DNA from: Spongilla lacustris
Lineage: Eukaryota > Porifera > Demospongiae > Spongillida > Spongillidae
Direction of reading: 5' to 3'
NCBI GenBank assembly: GCA_949361645.1
Contig: OX442430.1
Coordinates: 7,252,081 to 7,316,080, forward strand
Length of the DNA: 64,000 nt
In this document: one piece after another, positions 60,840-64,000 of the stretch
Layout of the letters: the number at the start of each line of letters is the position of its first letter
How positions within the stretch are numbered: position 1 is the stretch's first letter
Translations under genes and position numbers: made by a program
The notes under the pieces: generated by a model
What the model was told of the DNA's origin: nothing
What the model saw: the letters and a program-made list of their open reading frames with translations, nothing else
Database searches by the model: none

Positions 60840-62916
60840 CGCGCCGGTAGCCGTCAAAAATTGCCGATTTTTGCGCTGACCGTCACTCGTAAGGTATACG
60901 GTGGCCGTGGTGGCTGACCGTCAAAAAAAATGAGCCAATATCACAGGATAACTGCAAACCCTGAAAAGGTTGTTTTTCTAGGAATGAAACCTTTTAGGAA
61001 AATACGCACCCCTTAGCGTAACTGAATTTTGGCATCCAATGATCTGCAGTGGTATGTGCGGCAGTGCGACGTGCTTGCCAAACACATATAAAGCATATAC
61101 TTGTACGACCCGCTTTAAAGCGGGTCTTTGCATGCAGCTAGCTGCATGCAAAGCTAGCGGGTCGACCAGCTAGCTTAATTTGCATGCAGCTAGCTTTGCA
61201 GCTAGCGGGTCGGACGGGCGGCCCGCTTTAATGCCCGTCGATTGACAAATCACAAGTTAAGCTTGATATGTAACACATCCCGTGAAGTGTTTTGAATAGA
61301 CCCCCTTGTCAAGGTAGGAGGTACTTGGATAAATCGCGTAAGTGGGTCCGTAAATCGATGATCTAAAACTACTGGACACGTATTTCGTAAAGTTTGAAAA
61401 GGTCTCAAACAAGCGAAGAAACTTGTTCGATGATCTGCGCGGTTAGTCCGACTACACAGCTTGATTTAGGGAGCCAATTAGTTGTAGAGTACAACACCAT
61501 CGCCTAATTTCGAGGTGGTTCCTGATCTTTTTTTTTTTTTTTGTTGACGCATTCAATTCGTAGTATTTTGGGAATGAATCTTAACTCTGATTGTGAACCA
61601 ACTATCACGGGATATATATTGTTATTTAAATCAGGTATTGAATCATCATATTACAAAGTATGAGGACGTTTGGATGATGCCCAAAGGGTGCTTTAACAAC
61701 CCAGGCGTTTTGTGTTGGTCTGCATGAAAAAAGAACACACATGCTTATATAAATGTATCTTTTTATTTGAACTATGTAGATTTAATTGGATTCCTAGTCT
61801 ACAAAGCATAAGCACATAGCCATTCTTTACAATAAAATATTTTGTGACTACCCTATTTATTGCACACCCCATTCCTCGATCAACTAAGTTGTAAATGGCA
61901 TTAAGTTGAAGATTTAACTAATTCTATTTCTGTCGTTGTAATATTGTAATTCGATGATGCCCACGCAGTGTTCTTCAGTTTCAAGCCAAGTATTCATGTT
62001 TAATTAGATGCAAGTATCCATACGGGCATTACTACATGTATGAATGATGCGCATGTGTGCAACTGATGCTTTGTTGCTATTTAGAATGAAGATAGTTATT
62101 GATCTCAAGAGGCTCATGAATGAATACAAAAAGGATGTGAGTGAGCATGGATCCCTTCTAGCTCCTGAAATAAGAAATAGCTTACTGCAATTTGAATTGC
62201 CTTTAAATGAATACCAACAAATACATTCAAAGATCCACTTTCATCAGTCAATGCTCTGCACATAGCGGCCAAACTGACACTTCCCACTCCATACCAATGA
62301 ACCTTAGATCTAGTTACACTAAATATGGGAAAAGAAAAAAGTGCTTTAAAAAAAATAACAATAAGAAAGTTGATTACATCAAATGAGGTTATCAAAGCAA
62401 AGCTTTGAGTACTTAGTAGTGCAAAAATGCTAAACCATACAGTATCTTCAAAAATCATTATACAGAAGGTCAAAAATTGAAGAAGGGGAACACTCTGTTC
62501 TACATTTCTAAGTGAAAAAAACAACGCAATGATTAAGTTGGCCCAGGCACAAGCACGAAAGTGATAGCAAAGTTAAAGGTAATAAAACACTACTATGGTT
62601 GTGTTCTCACCCACCAGATGAACAAGATAAGATGGTATTTTTTTTTGCATAACATAGGTCAGGTATGCCGGACAAAAAGTTAAGGATCAGAAGAACGAGG
62701 ATACATTTAGGAGAAGTATTGAAAAGAAGTTATAGAAAAGGAAGATTATTTCCTGAACTTTCACCTCATCAAACAAAATTAAACGTTTTGTCAGATATAT
62801 CCTCCATAGTTGGTCTCTACATGTACTTCGAAGAATGAGAAGAATGTACTCTGTAATGGGCATGCAGTTTTGTGTGAATCCTTTTACAAAGCCAAAATTC
62901 CTAAAATCATTGTAAC
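60840..62916. other. Spacer with palindromic GC-rich repeats
   Basis: 61106-61245 holds stacked palindromes: GACCCGCTTTAAAGCGGGTC, GCATGCAGCTAGCTGCATGC and repeats of AGCTAGCGGGTCG. An ORF at 62044-62265 and one at 62114-62524 (minus) carry no domain I recognise; I do not call either a gene. Confidence 0.45.
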
Positions 62917-63508
62917 TAAGGCTTGAAACCTGTTAGTTTAGAATAAACCGGTTGTAACAGGTTATTAAAATTAAAAAAAACCGGTCGGTTAAGGTCGTTC
63001 ATTTTAAAACAACCGGTAATTTCTGGTTTGAAAATTAATTGTCAATTATTTTATGCAGTTATTTATTATCGATGGCCAAAAGCTAAACAAGCACTGCCTC
63101 GGGCTTTGCCACATGGCAAGTAAGATGATATGGTCCACGGCGTACTCCAAAGCACGTCCCTGGTCTCGCCGTGTACGACACGCAGTGCGCGCGGACTCAC
63201 CATTAGGGTGAATGAAGGATGTGTTGCTATAATTATATGATAAAGTTGCTATAAATATGTACCACATGAGATGGATCACTGCCTTCCGTTGTTCGCTCTC
63301 GTCCGCGCATTGTTTTCTCGTGCCCAGCAGTAAGGCGCTCGTAACTCCTCTATAAAATACCACCCGGTCGGTTGAGGTTGTTCAAAATTTCTAACAACCG
63401 GTTGAGGCGGTTATTTAGCCGAAATAGAACCAGTTGAGGCGGTTATTTGATTCTCGCTATCGGTTAACCGGTTAACCGGAGCTCCGGAACAACCGGTTTC
63501 AAGCCTTA
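62917..63508. mobile_element. hAT-type MITE with 8-bp target duplication
   Basis: 592 bp, from TAAGGCTTGAAACC to the inverse GGTTTCAAGCCTTA. It is flanked on both sides by ATTGTAAC (62909-62916 and 63509-63516). TAAGG fits the hAT terminal consensus. Subterminal regions are full of AACCGGTT and GGTTGAGG(C/T)GGTT motifs. No transposase. Confidence 0.9.
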
Positions 63509-63516
63509 ATTGTAAC

Positions 63517-64000
63517 CTATTGGAAAATAGATGAAGTTGAAGAAGATGGGGAGAACGTTACAATAAGTGAACTGAATACATGAATCTGCTTGTACATGTA
63601 TTGTACATAGCGTGGTGTGTTTGATATGTTTCTTATGTCAGCTTTGCATTTAAAATTGTACTAGCAGTTTGATTTGTGTAGATTTATATCAGTTAGTACC
63701 ATAATTCTAATCACTCAGTACATAGAGTTATATTTGTACTGTTTGGCTGAATAACCTTCTTATCATGACCAATGGTAAGTGTTAGTTACTTATTGAAGCA
63801 AAATCCAATGCATCCCTATGTATGATATTAGCAAGACTATATATTTTAAAGTTTTGGTTAAGGCTGCCTACTTATTTATATCTCAATACTGATTATAAAC
63901 TCAACCGGGACAGTTTTTGTTTCGCGTACCCTATTAATTGGTGCTCGTAACACCATGAATAAGGTATCTTTGGAATGTAAATTTTTTGCTCTTTCTAACG
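63517..64000. other. AT-rich spacer at the window end
   Basis: No gene, repeat or RNA recognised. Confidence 0.4.

Overview
The window is animal nuclear DNA. Its genes have many introns with GT-AG borders and one apparent GC-AG border. It carries two conserved metazoan genes (a LRRK/Roco kinase and condensin II subunit D3), a secreted avidin-family gene and a dense load of small DNA transposons. The LRRK protein has ankyrin repeats before the LRRs, as in LRRK1. Short introns, frequent TACATGTA, GCATGC and GCTAGC palindromes and long poly-C/poly-G tracts suggest an early-branching invertebrate such as a demosponge; this placement is inference only.

Layout. 1-2751 holds the last five exons of a LRRK gene (copy A, + strand). 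2752-5490 is transposon-rich spacer. 5491-17507 holds the 3' two thirds of NCAPD3 (- strand), whose introns are mostly minisatellites. 19362-31555 is a complete second LRRK gene (copy B, + strand), with 19 exons that join in phase into 2184 codons plus stop; its last five exons are nearly identical to copy A. A run of 200 N follows (31571-31770). 32468-33699 holds the first four NCAPD3 exons (- strand). Roughly 400 residues of NCAPD3 (human about 140-555) are found nowhere in the window, and the flanking exon phases do not match. The order LRRK-A / NCAPD3 3' part / LRRK-B / gap / NCAPD3 5' part therefore looks like a tandem duplication with a collapsed gap, or a haplotype mis-join.

From 34.7 kb onward the window is mostly mobile DNA. 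34704-47230 is a giant foldback-like element: two long, internally repetitive inverted arms around the remnant of an IS630/mariner-type (DUF4817-like) transposase. 47732-50195 holds three 820-bp whole-element palindromes, one nested in another with a clean TA duplication. 51917-53699 is a Ginger1-like element with a CCGG target duplication and remnants of integrase, Ulp1 protease and a PHD-like finger. 53365-53457 and several other sites carry a MITE family with 9-bp target duplications. 54555-54887 is a near-perfect 330-bp palindrome. 55556-57634 is another inverted-repeat element, and 62917-63508 is a hAT MITE with an 8-bp duplication.

59996-60771 (- strand) is a three-exon gene for a secreted avidin/streptavidin-family protein that keeps most biotin-binding residues; it is the only intact-looking gene in the right half of the window. 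LRRK (signalling kinase), NCAPD3 (chromosome condensation) and the avidin-like protein share no obvious pathway.
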